From contig BMAT01011802.1 of assembly GCA_019649035.1 (NCBI GenBank), positions 256,281-319,318 on the forward strand: DNA of 63,038 bases. The letters run 5' to 3'. Position 1 is the stretch's first letter. Every line of letters begins with the position of its first letter. Shown one piece after another: positions 27,561 through 39,129 of the stretch. The stretch comes from Elysia marginata (taxonomy: Eukaryota > Mollusca > Gastropoda > Plakobranchidae). The translations under genes were made by a program, and so were the position numbers. Under the pieces are notes generated by a model. That model was given only the letters and a program-made list of their open reading frames with translations, was not told where the DNA came from and did not search any database.

Positions 27561-28140
27561 AGCAAAGCGAAAGCGGAAAAAAAAAAAGAAAAAAATTGCA
27601 CTAAAAGTCATAACACAAAACAAGCTTTTCTTAAGTAATTACAGTTCAAACTTTTTAACTATGAATAGTTGTACATGATTGTAATAGAAAGCTCGGTGAA
27701 TTTGTTCGTTTCCCTCAAGCCATAATCTACATAGACATTAAGCAGATTTGCCTCGATTTAAATTTCTTTTTTATAGATAGCTGATTCTCAAACAGCCCTT
27801 ATGGAAAAGCCTCAGGTAACGAGTATGGAATACGCAGATTTCAGGATAACCTTTTTTTTTTCAGAATTATATCAGAAACGCATATATCAGTCATTTGTGG
27901 TCGACGACTTACTTGCACAATAAAACCCATTACATTGCCCTAAAAAGCACTGCTCAGTAAACTATTAGAATGTTGTACAAGAAAACCTACCAAACAACAA
28001 TGGAACGAGCGTAATGTAGGCATTTTCCTGTGACAATGATTTAATGGGCGGGTCATGAGGGCGGAGCTATGGAAGAGAGGGATGGAGTAGGTGGGTACGG
28101 TTTGATCCGGCTCTTGTCACAGGCACATTGATTCCAGAGG

Positions 28141-28190
28141 GTAGACTAGAGCGCGACATAGGCGCCACGGCGGCGGAGCCGGTCCTCTCT
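28141..28190. promoter_or_regulatory. Possible BMP-SMAD-binding cluster
   Basis: GGCGCC at 28161-28166 (TGGCGCC on the minus strand), GGAGCC at 28175-28180 and an AGAC at about 28143 lie within 40 bp of one another. GC-rich GGCGCC/GGAGCC sites are known Smad1/5 targets, and BAMBI is a BMP-induced gene in vertebrates. The cluster is about 0.6-0.8 kb upstream of the presumed 5' exon on the minus strand. The GGCGCC-to-GTCT spacing is not the canonical 5 bp, so this is suggestive only. Confidence 0.25.
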
Positions 28191-29917
28191 AGCATAATGC
28201 ACTGTCAAGCTAAATGCCCCTGTTGATTCCCCGCTCTGTTGTTGATACGCTGATCTGGACCAACGATTAGCGGGCTGAGCTACCTGTTAGAGGCGGAGAG
28301 AAGAAGGGTAATGGGGAGGGAGGGTTGATAAACCTACCTGGATGACAGTTTTCTTCTTTCTGGGCACTGCTGCAGACTGGACTAACGTTACATAGGGAGC
28401 GGGTGGAAGAGAGAAATAAAAAGTCCATAGTAACAAAATGACCACTGTTCTATATCCCTATCCTCGCTTCGCTGGTGGGACTAGGTTGTTGCAATAATTA
28501 GGGTCTACTCTCGTCTCCAGTTTGTAGATCTATAGGCAAATGGTAGACACTAGGGGCCTATTTATCACATGCATATAGAAACGAAGAAGTAGAATAACGA
28601 AGAGAAAAGGTGATGGAGAAAAACAACAGGTAAATAGAAGAAGAAGAACAAGAGCAAGAACAAGAAAGAGGCAGTAGAGGAAAAGGATGAAGTCGAATAA
28701 GAAAGGAGTATGAAGCAAGAAGAGGAAGGAGAGATGAAGCAAGAAGAGAAAAGAGGGATGAAAATAAATAGGGATAATCAGTAGCAGGAAAACTTGAGAA
28801 GAGGAGTAAAGAGTAATACGAAGATCACTGAATTTTATGCTGAAGATCAGATAGCCAGGATAACCAAGTCCATCTCATTGCGTATCACGAAGCCTGTTGA
28901 TAATGTAAAAAGAGATTTTTAATTACTCCGACTTAGTCTTTTCATTTTCAAACAAAATGTATAGTTCCATGTATGAGGGTTAGAGAATAACTCTTCAGCG
29001 ACAGGTTTGTCTTTCCACTCGTCTTGCAGAACTTATCAGCTCATAATAAATTATGTTGTTTGGGTCTGAAGACCAGGACTCATCCTCGTGTTTCTCCCCC
29101 GCTCTTTTCATTACTGCAATATTTTTCACTCACTGACATGGAATAATTTAAGGCGCTTTAGTAAAATTCAGATATCTAAGAGAGATTTGAAAAGGCTAGA
29201 AAGCATTTACATATGTTTGTGAAAACACTAGAATATTTTGATTTTTTTCATAGGGGTCAAAACAAAAAAATATTCAAGAGCGGGCGAAAAAAAGTCCCAT
29301 TTGCTCATAACTTACCAAAATGTTTTCCTTACACAAACATGAAACTTCACGCAGATGCATATATGTGGTCTCAAACCATGTTTATGTCTTGTCTTACACA
29401 GAACAATATATATACTTGTAAAGATGTACCCGTCCTGGTCGAGCAATAGACTAGACTGTGCCAAACATTGACTTCTTTCTTTATGTCCTAATTGCGTATC
29501 GAATATCCAACTTTGAACAGATCAATTTGCATTGACAAATTTTCTTTTTCTTTTCTCAAAATCATCTCTCTAGCTATAGTTGTCCTCACACTACCCCCCC
29601 CCCCCCCACCTTCCCCGTTAAAATCACCTTCTCTTATTTTTATCTTTCCGCATTAGGCTATTGTTTTATCCTCTTCTTAATGCTGTGTATTTTTATATAT
29701 TACTGGTCCCTATTTTCTTCTCTCTCATAATTCTCACGAATCACCATATCGGTCTTCAACTTCTATAAAATGTAAGTAACTATGCCTCAAAATCTGAGCA
29801 AAAATTGATAAAGAAATGTATTCAACTTTTACACGTCCGAAAAGATAGAAAAGCAGAAGAAAACCAATAATTAAATTTTAGGGCCTATTATTGCCGGCCT
29901 CCCAAGTTCGTCGTTGA
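28191..29917. other. Non-coding stretch
   Basis: GC-richer unique sequence to about 28.4 kb, then a polypurine segment, then ordinary AT-rich DNA with a C14 run near 29595. No gene seen. Confidence 0.55.
28576..28830. repeat. AAG/AGG-rich polypurine segment
   Basis: Long, mostly purine plus strand (agaagaagaagaacaagagc and similar). The minus-strand open frame over it is all Leu/Phe/Ser and is not a gene. Confidence 0.8.
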
Positions 29918-30056
29918 ATCTAGATTAGATCTACACTTACGGTATAGATTAAGTTTCTAAAATTTGACTTAGCTCTAGAAATTGATCTAGATAATGTAGG
30001 TTTTAGATCTAGAGCTAGCAGATTATTTAAATCTAGAGTCTAGATGGAACCTAGCT
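29918..30056. repeat. TCTAGATC-rich dispersed repeat, copy 1
   Basis: Contains tagattaag, then tctaaaatttgacttag, then gatctagataatgtag. This succession recurs at 35.63-35.74 kb, so it is a shared repeat unit and not just a simple-sequence bias. Confidence 0.55.
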
Positions 30057-30065
30057 TTTGCGTGA

Positions 30066-30101
30066 GTTTTTTTTTTGTTTTGTTTTGTTTTGTTTTGTTT
30101 T
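30066..30101. repeat. (TTTTG)n microsatellite
   Basis: Five or so TTTTG units after a T run. Confidence 0.9.
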
Positions 30102-31556
30102 AGGCTCTGCGTGGCATAGTTACTTCCATGTTATAGAAGTTGAAGACCGAGATGCTGGTCCGTGAGGATTAGGAGAAAGAGAAGGAAATAGGGACCAGTA
30201 AGGCCTAATATAATCATAAAATACATACAATTAAGAAGAGGATAAAAGAGGCCTATATAAAAATGCATTGAATTAAAAAGAGGATAAAACAGTAGCCTAA
30301 TGGGTAAAAAGAAAAATAAGATAAAGAGAGGGTGATTTTATCGGGAAAGGGAGGGGGGTGGGACAGCTGTAGCCCGAGAGATGATTTTGAGAGAAGTAGA
30401 AAATTTGTGATAAGCTGAAATTGATCTGTTTAAAGTTGGACATTCAATACGTAATGTATGAGGACATAAAGAAAAGAAAGGCAACGTTTGGCACAGTCCA
30501 GTCTATTATTCGACCAGGTCGGTACATCTTTACTAGTACATATCATATATACACATGCAATGATGCCATTTTTACTCAATTTTATATGGTGACTTTACAA
30601 CACCACTGAGGCACTCTGTTTGATAAGAAAATGAATGCTTTTTTTTTATACATAGCAAGAGATGGTGCAGATAAGTTCCACAGAAAATTGTGACCTGATA
30701 TACGTTATGAATCCACAACTATTACCAGCTAAAAGTTCTTGCCTCAGCGAGTTTTCCATTTTCTAGGACATGAAAGGCGCAGTTCACCAGAAATTTCTAG
30801 AAAATTTAAGCCAATGTTCTAGCTCTATGATATCTTTTAAAGCGACTGGAATCCTACGGTTTTAGCGAGGCTGAAAATCACTAACGCAGCATAACAAATC
30901 TAGTCGCCGACTAAAAGATAATGGCCAAATACGGTTGAAACTTCCGAACCTACAAAATTCTGCTTACAGCCCGTATATGTAGTATATTTCAAAACTATTT
31001 GACTTGTTCTTGTTCTATACGTTGAAACATTTCTGAGAGTAAATCACTGTGATAGAGATACATAAGAAGTGGCAGATGTTTGCCAATGGTGCAAGATAAA
31101 GTGGCCATAATTCTTCTCTGATGATTTGCATCAAATTGTCCGGCTCTGTATAAATCTTAATGTTAACTACGTGGAAAGAAATTAAAGTTTTTTTAGAATA
31201 AGACCCCAAGCTTTTTTTTTTATTATGGGTGTATCTGCCTGCTATTTAAAACCAAAAAGTTACCCCTACTCTCCGCCTCGTGGTCATAGGCTACTGTGTA
31301 AAATACTTAAGCAAGGGGAAAACACATCCATAATTTCGACAGCAACTTTTATCTTGGGGCATTCATAAAAAAAAAATAAATATTAGACTCTGGCAAACCT
31401 ACTCAATGACAAGGTCTAAATCTAAATCAGGACTTGGAGTAGTTTATTCAAAACACTCAAACAGTTTTTTAAAGTGATGAAGAAATATCAGTGCAACACA
31501 GGGTTCAGAAATTCTACTGCTTATAAAAACAACACGCAACAGGCTCTTTTAATGAC
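30102..31556. other. Non-coding stretch
   Basis: AT-rich with no repeat or coding signal that I can support. Confidence 0.55.
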
Positions 31557-31720
31557 TATAAGGTATGAAATTAGCAGTGGAAATGCCCGAAATATGCCCG
31601 GTATGGCTTGCACCTTCGACTTAGGTTAGCTTCGGCACCCATCGCCATGCCACTGAGAGAAACATAGCTTGTCATGATTGTGCCATGTCGCCACTTCGCT
31701 TCTTAATAAAGAAGTTTCAT
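31557..31720. mobile_element. Palindromic element, decayed copy B
   Basis: Begins aaggtatgaaattagcagtgg, skips part of the interior, then matches the complete element through aaatgcccgaaatatg, ttcggcacccatcgccatgcc and gagagaaacatag. The right inverted repeat is too diverged to place exactly. The minus-strand tRNA-like A-box segment (atggcgatgggtgccgaag) is kept, while the B box is degraded. Confidence 0.55.
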
Positions 31721-31933
31721 AGTGAAGGTCTTTGCTCAGCCTCTCTCAGTGACTTGCTAACTAAAACGGGAAGATCCAAATTGCACAAAAGGCAACTATT
31801 GAACCCTGAAACACAATACTTAGCCATAAACAACAAACTCAGACAGCATTTAAGGTACGTCTCATATAAATTATAGATCTAGAGATCAGGATAAATATTG
31901 GAAGCAGCCACTGTGCAATCGAATAACTGAGAG

Positions 31934-32077
31934 GTTTTACCCTATGAAAATAGCAGTTAAGAGAAGTAGGCTTTAAGATCTAAGAGGTAATGCCCGAAAT
32001 ATGCACACCTTTAGTATGATTCGAACCTTCAACTTATGGCAGCTTCGGCTTGCCACTAAGAGAAACATAGTTTATAT
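31934..32077. mobile_element. Palindromic element, decayed copy C
   Basis: Matches the complete element through agcagttaagagaagtaggc, taatgcccgaaatatg, agtatgattcgaaccttc and gccactaagagaaacatag. It has a short deletion around the cacccaccgc segment and no recognisable right inverted repeat. It lies about 370 bp from copy B in the same orientation. Confidence 0.55.
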
Positions 32078-35000
32078 CAAGGCTTTTCTATATGGTGAGA
32101 TACAGTTCTGGCAGTTACTACGAGACTTCTGACAAACCACCAGCAATGGCCAAGATAAAACAGATTGGAGACAAAACAGTGACAGGAGATGTTTCTACTC
32201 GGCCTCACGGCCCCAAATTATTATGTCCCTAAATGAAAAGTCAAAAGCGATGCAAGATCGAAATGCGATATACATCGATATTTTTTATTATAAGTTCGCT
32301 GGTGCTCACATTTTCTGAATGGTTAGGACTTAAGAGCTGGTTTAGGCGTTATTGAGACACGAGAGATACGTACGCATCAAATATGGCCGCTAGGCAACAC
32401 AAAACTGCGATGACACGCATCGCTAACAACCATCAAATCCATTAAGCGCAAAGCTACCACGGGCGCTTCTATTGCAAATATCCTGGCTATGTCCTCGTTC
32501 CACCAGCAAAAAAAAAAAAAAAAAAAAAAGAAAGCGAAACAAATAAAACAAATCTCAAAAAGGTGAAAACACTTGCTTTTAATTTGTTGCTGTTTAAGAA
32601 TCGACTAAAGAGCAACTTTCTTTATATATCAAGAATAGTAAATTTTTAACGTTTACTTCAATACCCTTATAAGTTAATTATGATAATTTATTGATTTATT
32701 CCTAGGCCTACATGCTATTTTGTTTATTTGTCTTTTTTGTTCACATGATGTGCATGTGTGAATGATGGTTTCCTAATTTACATAATCTGCTTCTGTTTAT
32801 ATTCTGCCTACCCATTTTCGCTTCAGGGCTATTGCATGAAACTTAATAATTCGTTTAGAAGAGCTCTTCTTAGGCACTGGGTAGTACATGTTATTGTAGA
32901 ATGAACAGACTGGCTCGTGAAGTCTTTATCTAGGCTCCTGAATATCTAGATATATTTACTCCAAAAATAGCTGATAAAATGGTGGTATTAAAGAATATAA
33001 GAATGGGCTCACAATCATTAATAAATTTTGATTCTTTCTTTTTGCCTAAACTTTTCTGGATTTGTTGTTGCTAATAATATTGCGCATTATTTGACCCTTA
33101 GACTCAACTTGGAAACTAATTAGTCAAGATTAGTTTTAACTTAAATTTATATTGCGGGAGGGGCGGGTGTATACTTATGTTAAGGATAACACTGGCTTTA
33201 GCTTTCGCGCTTTCCACCTCTTAAAGTGTCTATGAAAAAGACTTCTTAGATAAGAGAAAAATAGCTCTCTGTATTAGCTAACTTGAGAGGTGATTAAGCG
33301 AGTTAGCAGAACGACAAGTTTCCTGACTCATTTCCAAGAACTCGGATAAGCTTAGTCAGCCGTTAGAAGTGACGTGAACAATGTACACTGTTTTGGTAAA
33401 GATGAATGTAGCGTTTGTTTTATTTTGTCAAATCGTGATTAGACATCTAGTCTACATCTTAGCTCAACCTTTGTTGCATAAATACTACTCTCATTAGTTA
33501 TACTGCTGAAAAAAGCTATAAAACCAAGGATTATTTCCGCACTTGTATATTGTACTAGAACAGCCGTTGATTAATTATTTGTTTTATTTTCTAGATATTT
33601 ATTGAGAAATGAAATGAATTTCCGTCTGTAGGCTCTAATTCAACGTAAAAAGTAATGTTTTATAGACATCAGAAATGAGCTACGATACTTCATCTAACGC
33701 TGCCTCTTGTTTTTTAAGGTTTAGTTTCAAGACAGGAGGAATAAAATGGAGATACCAAAAAGTGTTTCTGGAAGAAGAGAAGTAAGAACCGATTTATTGT
33801 TTTAGAAAAGAGAATACGAAAATTTGAAATATATCTTAGAATTGATATACTGTATCCAAGATATATATTCGATTTACTTAAGAATGGATGAGAGTGGGGG
33901 AGAGCCAAAGTACAAAATAGAAACTAAAAATTGGACAGTTAATGGGTGATAAATTTACATTCAAGCATGGATTGGTGATCTCTTGATTTCATCAGGCGGC
34001 ATGTTTTTTAATGAAAAGAAGCTAAATTGGCGTTCATTGTATGCTTTTGAATGATTCTTTAAAAAAAAAAAGCCAATATATTTACAAGATTACTTACATC
34101 GATTCCTTTGACATGAAAGCTAACAATGTCGAGGGAGACAAATAATATTTCAAATTTAATCTTTCAAAAAATTTCTTTTTTATCTCCCTTGTACATCTTC
34201 TAAATGTAACACCGCCTCCATTACATGTAACACCCCTTCCCCTCCCTTATTGACATCCCCTCGACTGAGAATAATTATATTAAAAAGTAAATCGATGTTT
34301 CTATCGCACCAAAATGTTCTTTAAACATTTTCCAGGAAATAAAGGGAGCATCGGACAGTATTAATGCGCCCTCCACTCACTAAATAAACATCTTTCAGTT
34401 TATGCAAAGCATTTTCTAAAGGGGCGTAACAAGTGTTTCCTGACTAACATTTAATATGATTACACCCCTTAGGCTATTGTGTCACCATAAGTAACTTTAC
34501 CTTTCTTATCGACCATTCAAGTGAAGTTTTACCGGTGTCCCAAGGCAAGCATGTAAAATACTATGATTGAACGCAAACTACAATTAAGCTAAAAAGATTA
34601 GTGTGACATTTCTTAAGTGTATCAGAGTGTGATTTAATCATTAAGCGTAGCAAACGCCGATGTACGTTCTGACGTATTCTTCAGAAGACATTTTAAAGTA
34701 CATAGAAATAAAATAGGATTACCCGCCATCTCTTGAATAGATTCTTTTAAAACTTAGGCGACAGATTTATTTTGAAGATAAACCTTTTATTTAGCTCTGT
34801 AGCTTTTTAGTTTTTAGATGTTTACATACTGGTAAATACAAAGAACTTACCTCGATAAGACCCTGAAATCTAGGTTTATATATTACAGTAAAATAATACT
34901 GCAGTGTTTTGGGGCGTTATCTTAAACCGAAGGAACGCTGCTGTTGTTTTACCTCTAATCTCAGTCCCTTTATACATAGGAATAATACTTAAATTATTTT

Positions 35001-35625
35001 TATTCTTTTTTCCTTAAAAACATGAATAACAGTTCTACGGTAGTCACATTTGTGTCACTGCATTTTTTGTAATTAATTTTAATTTACTGTTTTAGCTACA
35101 ATTTTCATTTCTTATAAGTGCACTTTATCGAACGCAACTCTTGCCAATATGCATTGTTCTCTAAAGCTGACATTTATTTGTTTGAGTATTTTTTTACTCT
35201 TCAATGTATTTTTTTCCACATTTTCGTAAATAAAAGACTCCTTTTTTAACTAAATTCATAAGTCGTATATTTTTAAAAAATAAATTCCATAAAAAGTTGC
35301 TTTAATAAGATAACTCTGTATCGACAAGCAGCATATGAGTTTGGTATAACTCTATTTCCGCCGTTGTGCCCATCGAAATTATTATGGGAAGTAATCCCAC
35401 CCCAGCCCTCTTTTACACGAGTTTCGTTTTGGGTCATCCTTTGAGTTTTAGTCTGATTTCTAATGCTATAGATCGTTTTACGAAAAAGTATGCGGCTTTT
35501 TACCGAAAAACTTATCTGTTTATGCCATTTTCACGCACTTCTGCCTACCGTACCTGTTTTTTTAATGGTAGATGGAACATACAAATAAGAAAGTTTCGCT
35601 CGCTTCGATTGATGAATTCTGTAGA
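32078..35625. other. Non-coding stretch
   Basis: Very AT-rich, with an A21 run near 32509. Nothing coding was recognised. Confidence 0.6.
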
Positions 35626-35960
35626 ATTTAGTTTAGATCTAGATCTAGATCTAAAACCTAGATTAAGAGTTTAAAATTTGACTTACATCTGCAAATCAAT
35701 TAGGATAATCTAGATTAGAGATAGATATAGAACATAATTATCTACAGTATGTTGACCTTTAAAGAAAATATGACACACACAGCCTACAATGGAAGAAATA
35801 TGGTGCAAAAATCTAGTCTAGATCTAGGCCTTAAAGTTAGATTTCCGCCTCTATCACTCCCTCTGCCCCATCCCCACCCTTTTTTTTTTTTTGGCCCTAG
35901 ATCGTGAGTTTATGCTGCAAGAACATTTTCATAGTCTAGATTTAGATTAAGGCAACATTA
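35626..35960. repeat. TCTAGATC-rich dispersed repeat, copy 2 and spread
   Basis: Opens with tagatctagatctagatct, followed by cctagattaagagtttaaaa and tttgacttacatctgc, matching 29.93-30.0 kb. More TCTAGATC words follow at about 35818 and 35960. Confidence 0.55.
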
Positions 35961-37367
35961 TCGATCTAGATCTGGACTGCATTTTTTCTTATCTTCCCCC
36001 CAAAAGTGAGACCCAAGTCTATTGAACAGCGCTCCCCATTGCATCAGATACTGAAGATTGCGCAGCGAAAATTAAACGAAAAACCGCTATTGGTTGAGCT
36101 TACTGTGCTACCCTATTATTCACCTATCGAAACCAGAAAGGGTCCTCAGACTTTTTCTCCTAACCTCTGCCATTCCCTACATGTCAGTCAATGAAAGTGG
36201 TAGATGTGAAAAGTATATTATCTAAAGCGGCAGCCGGGCGACAGTCTCGGACAATAATATCCTAGGACATAATTTTCTCCGGTGCCGACGTGGGTCTAAA
36301 TCTAGATTCTACAACATAATACAATATTTTTAAAAATTATTAAAACCTCACAATGTTATAAACATACATCCCCTAAAACTCAATGAAAGAGATATTTCGA
36401 GATAAGTGTATGTCGAGCGGGGTGGTCGGCATTCTACAAAGTTGGGTCTTAGGACAATGACAGCTATGTAATCGGATGTGTTGTCCTAGCCTTCACAGTC
36501 ATATATCGAAACCAGAAGGCCGGAAGCTAAACAATTATTTCAAGGCAGATATTCTTCATCTCGCACTGATATATTATTGTCAATTTCGAGTTTCCAAATT
36601 ATATTGTGGTATTCTGTCACATCTTGTTGAGCCTCTGTTACAGTGCGGTTGTTCTTGGAGATTTGTTGCCTCCTCTTTATTTATACGACAACGTATCGGT
36701 CTGTAAACGGGAATTTCATTTCTAAGGGAAATTATAACGAAAAAATTAATATGTGACGCATTTACTATGTTTTATTTACGTCATTTCGATAACAAGGAAA
36801 AACATAGCTTGGCGTTTAAGTTGAAAAACTCAGGTTTCGCCGATTATCATATCTCGTCCGACGTTGCAATAAACAAGAGAAAAAAGGATCAAGGCGATGG
36901 TCATTGAGAATGATATTAATTTTACTGTATGAAGAAATTAGGCATATCAAAAAACCGTCAACCGCTCATCAACATTATCATGAATAATCTCACCATGCTT
37001 ATTACATACATGTACATAGTCATCCTGGTAGCCTTTATTAATATAATTATGGTTTCGCAATCGTCGCTTTTTGTCTTTGCCCCATTCCATATCATTATTT
37101 CCATGTTTAAAATTTTCAGATCAAAGTAACCTCAGACAACAGCTTCATGATCTTCATAATACAAACTGAGGCCACCCGTAGAGGCTCTTTTGTAACTTTT
37201 CCTCTTGTTTTACAGTTCCTCTCTATCATTTATGTCGTCGTTAACGATATCATAATTTATCATTTATTTCCATTTGCAATCGATTTTATATTTAGCATAA
37301 AAAATTTCATCGTCATTATCATCATCGTCGTTAGTCTTCTCGTCATTATTATCTTAGTGAATTATAG
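35961..37367. other. Non-coding stretch
   Basis: AT-rich, with ATC/ATT-rich simple sequence from about 36.9 kb that opens long meaningless frames. No gene seen. Confidence 0.55.
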
Positions 37368-37388
37368 AAGTAGTAGTAGTAGTAGTAA

Positions 37389-37419
<31 letters not shown>

Positions 37420-37523
37420 NNNNNNNNNNNNNNNNNNNNNNNNNNNNNNNNNNNNNNNNNNNNNNNNNNNNNNNNNNNNNNNNNNNNNNNNNNNNNNNNN
37501 NGGAGGAGGAGGAGGAGGAGGAG
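37368..37523. repeat. Compound trinucleotide repeat containing an assembly gap
   Basis: (AGT)n and (AGC)n on the left, 82 N at 37420-37501, and (GGA)n on the right. The gap probably marks an array too long for the assembly. The open frame through it is meaningless. Confidence 0.95.
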
Positions 37524-38656
37524 AAAGATTGAGAGGTTTACAATGGCTATAACATGTAGTAATGTCAGCTTTAAGGTTTACCTGTAGTGCAAGGTTTATA
37601 TTCCTAGGCCTGTTATTTGATTTTAAAGTCTATGACTTTGACCGTAAAAAATTGAACTAATTGCAAGGTATTTTTTTGCACTATTAACACAAAAGGAATT
37701 ACATTGTGCATTGCACTGACACTGATCGTAGAATTTACGAAGCTTCTTTTATTTCATGTACTAACAAATTCATAAGTTCTTGTTTCAATTAAGTTCAGTA
37801 TGTATTCACCTAAATGCAATAATAGTTGGATGCTACTGAGCCATTACGCACCACTGGGTGTATGTACCAAGCTTTGCAAGATTGGTTGTAATCTCAAGAT
37901 TTATCGGTTTGCTCTTGAAGAACTTGTTCAATTACCGAAGCTTGACGTGGGGAGGCAGAGAATAATCTAGTCTATTCAACCTTATCTTTAAAAATACATT
38001 ACACGTTTATCAAGTCATAAAGTCAATAGCTTTGTACTGTCGGAATTCATATTTTTTAACTTAAGGCATTTTAAACTGAATTTTGCAGATAGGTCTAGGC
38101 TATATTCAATATTTTTGGAGGTTTTTTGATACATATGAGGAAATAAAACTCGTGAAAACATATAATTCATGCAGTTTAGGCTTGCCTTTTGCGTTCTAAT
38201 ATTTTATATGAAGGTTTCATAATAAACTAAAACACTGTTCTTGTATATATTTATACTGTATATGTACTTATTTTCTTTTCAAAGGAGTGAGGAGGATTTT
38301 GTGTTTCTGTGTTATCTACCTTTTATCAATGAAAAGAGTTCTCTCACTTGCAAAAAACGGCTTTTCTTCCATTATAATGCTTTGATTTCTCTCGTTTTCT
38401 CCAAATCCTTGACAGCTGCAGCGTTCAGAACCATGCTTTATCTCAAAGTCTTTAAGACGGCTTTCCTCTGTTCTTACCTTGCTGTGTTTTATCAGCATTC
38501 CATTTATTATGCCGTACGTGCACAATTGTGCTTTGTAGGATTGTTAAGAACAACAATAAAAACCTAGTTCTTTTCACCTCTCCTTTTATTACAGGACCGT
38601 TTTTGCCTGTCTAGAATCAAAACTGTCGAAAATATGGTAACCGAAGTCAGAAATCA
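37524..38656. other. Non-coding stretch
   Basis: AT-rich. The plus-strand open frame at 38241-38567 has no recognised domain and no plausible splice context. Confidence 0.55.
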
Positions 38657-38911
38657 TGGTCTAGAGGACGGGTAGTGGTAGACATTTTACTTTGGGGTAA
38701 AAAAATCCGGTGTTCAAACCCTGACTTGGCCAAATCGACGCCTTCTTACCATATGGACGTGTATAACCCTAAAGCTCGACATGGATGAGGCAGTAAAATA
38801 TGTTTTCTTTCAACAGTTTCATTAAGATTTCAAAAGGTGCATTATTTTGAGAATGGGGAGCCGATGCAAGATGGTTTGAGTACTGTAAAAGATTAAGTAT
38901 ATAAAAACAAG
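38657..38911 (+). mobile_element. tRNA-derived SINE, copy 2
   Basis: Plus-strand A box TGGTCTAGAGG (38657-38667) and B-box-like TGTTCAAACC (38711-38720), with a 3' end reading ATGGTTTGAGTACTGTAAAAG and AGTATATAAAA. This tail matches that of copy 1 (TGGTTTGAGCA... TAGATTAGGTGCTATATAAAA). It stops immediately before the palindromic element at 38912, suggesting that element inserted at the SINE tail. Confidence 0.65.
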
Positions 38912-39129
38912 TGATTGAAAGATTTTAAAGGTATGAAATTAGCAGTGGAGAGAAGTAGGCTTTTTAGTGGAAATGCCCAAAATGTCTGCCTTCAGTATGA
39001 TTCGAACCTTCGACTTATAGATGCTTCGGCACCCACCGCCTTGCCACTTAGAGAAACAGAGCTATTACCATGTAGCCACTATTCTCCTCATTACGCTGCT
39101 AATTTCATACCTTTAAAATCGTTCAATCA
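38912..39129. mobile_element. Small palindromic element with long TIRs, complete copy
   Basis: This 218-bp element is bounded by near-perfect inverted repeats of about 34 bp. The left end reads tgattgaaagattttaaagg then tatgaaattagcag. The right end is its reverse complement with one or two differences. On the minus strand the interior has a tRNA-like pair of Pol III boxes, TGGCAAGGCGG and GGTTCGAATC. It looks like a MITE-type element that carries or captured a tRNA-like promoter, or a foldback SINE. No target-site duplication is evident. Partial copies occur at 31.56 and 31.93 kb. Confidence 0.65.

Noticed and set aside
37147-37587. 146-residue plus-strand frame across the gap
   Set aside because: Much of it is simple repeat and N; there is no recognisable protein.
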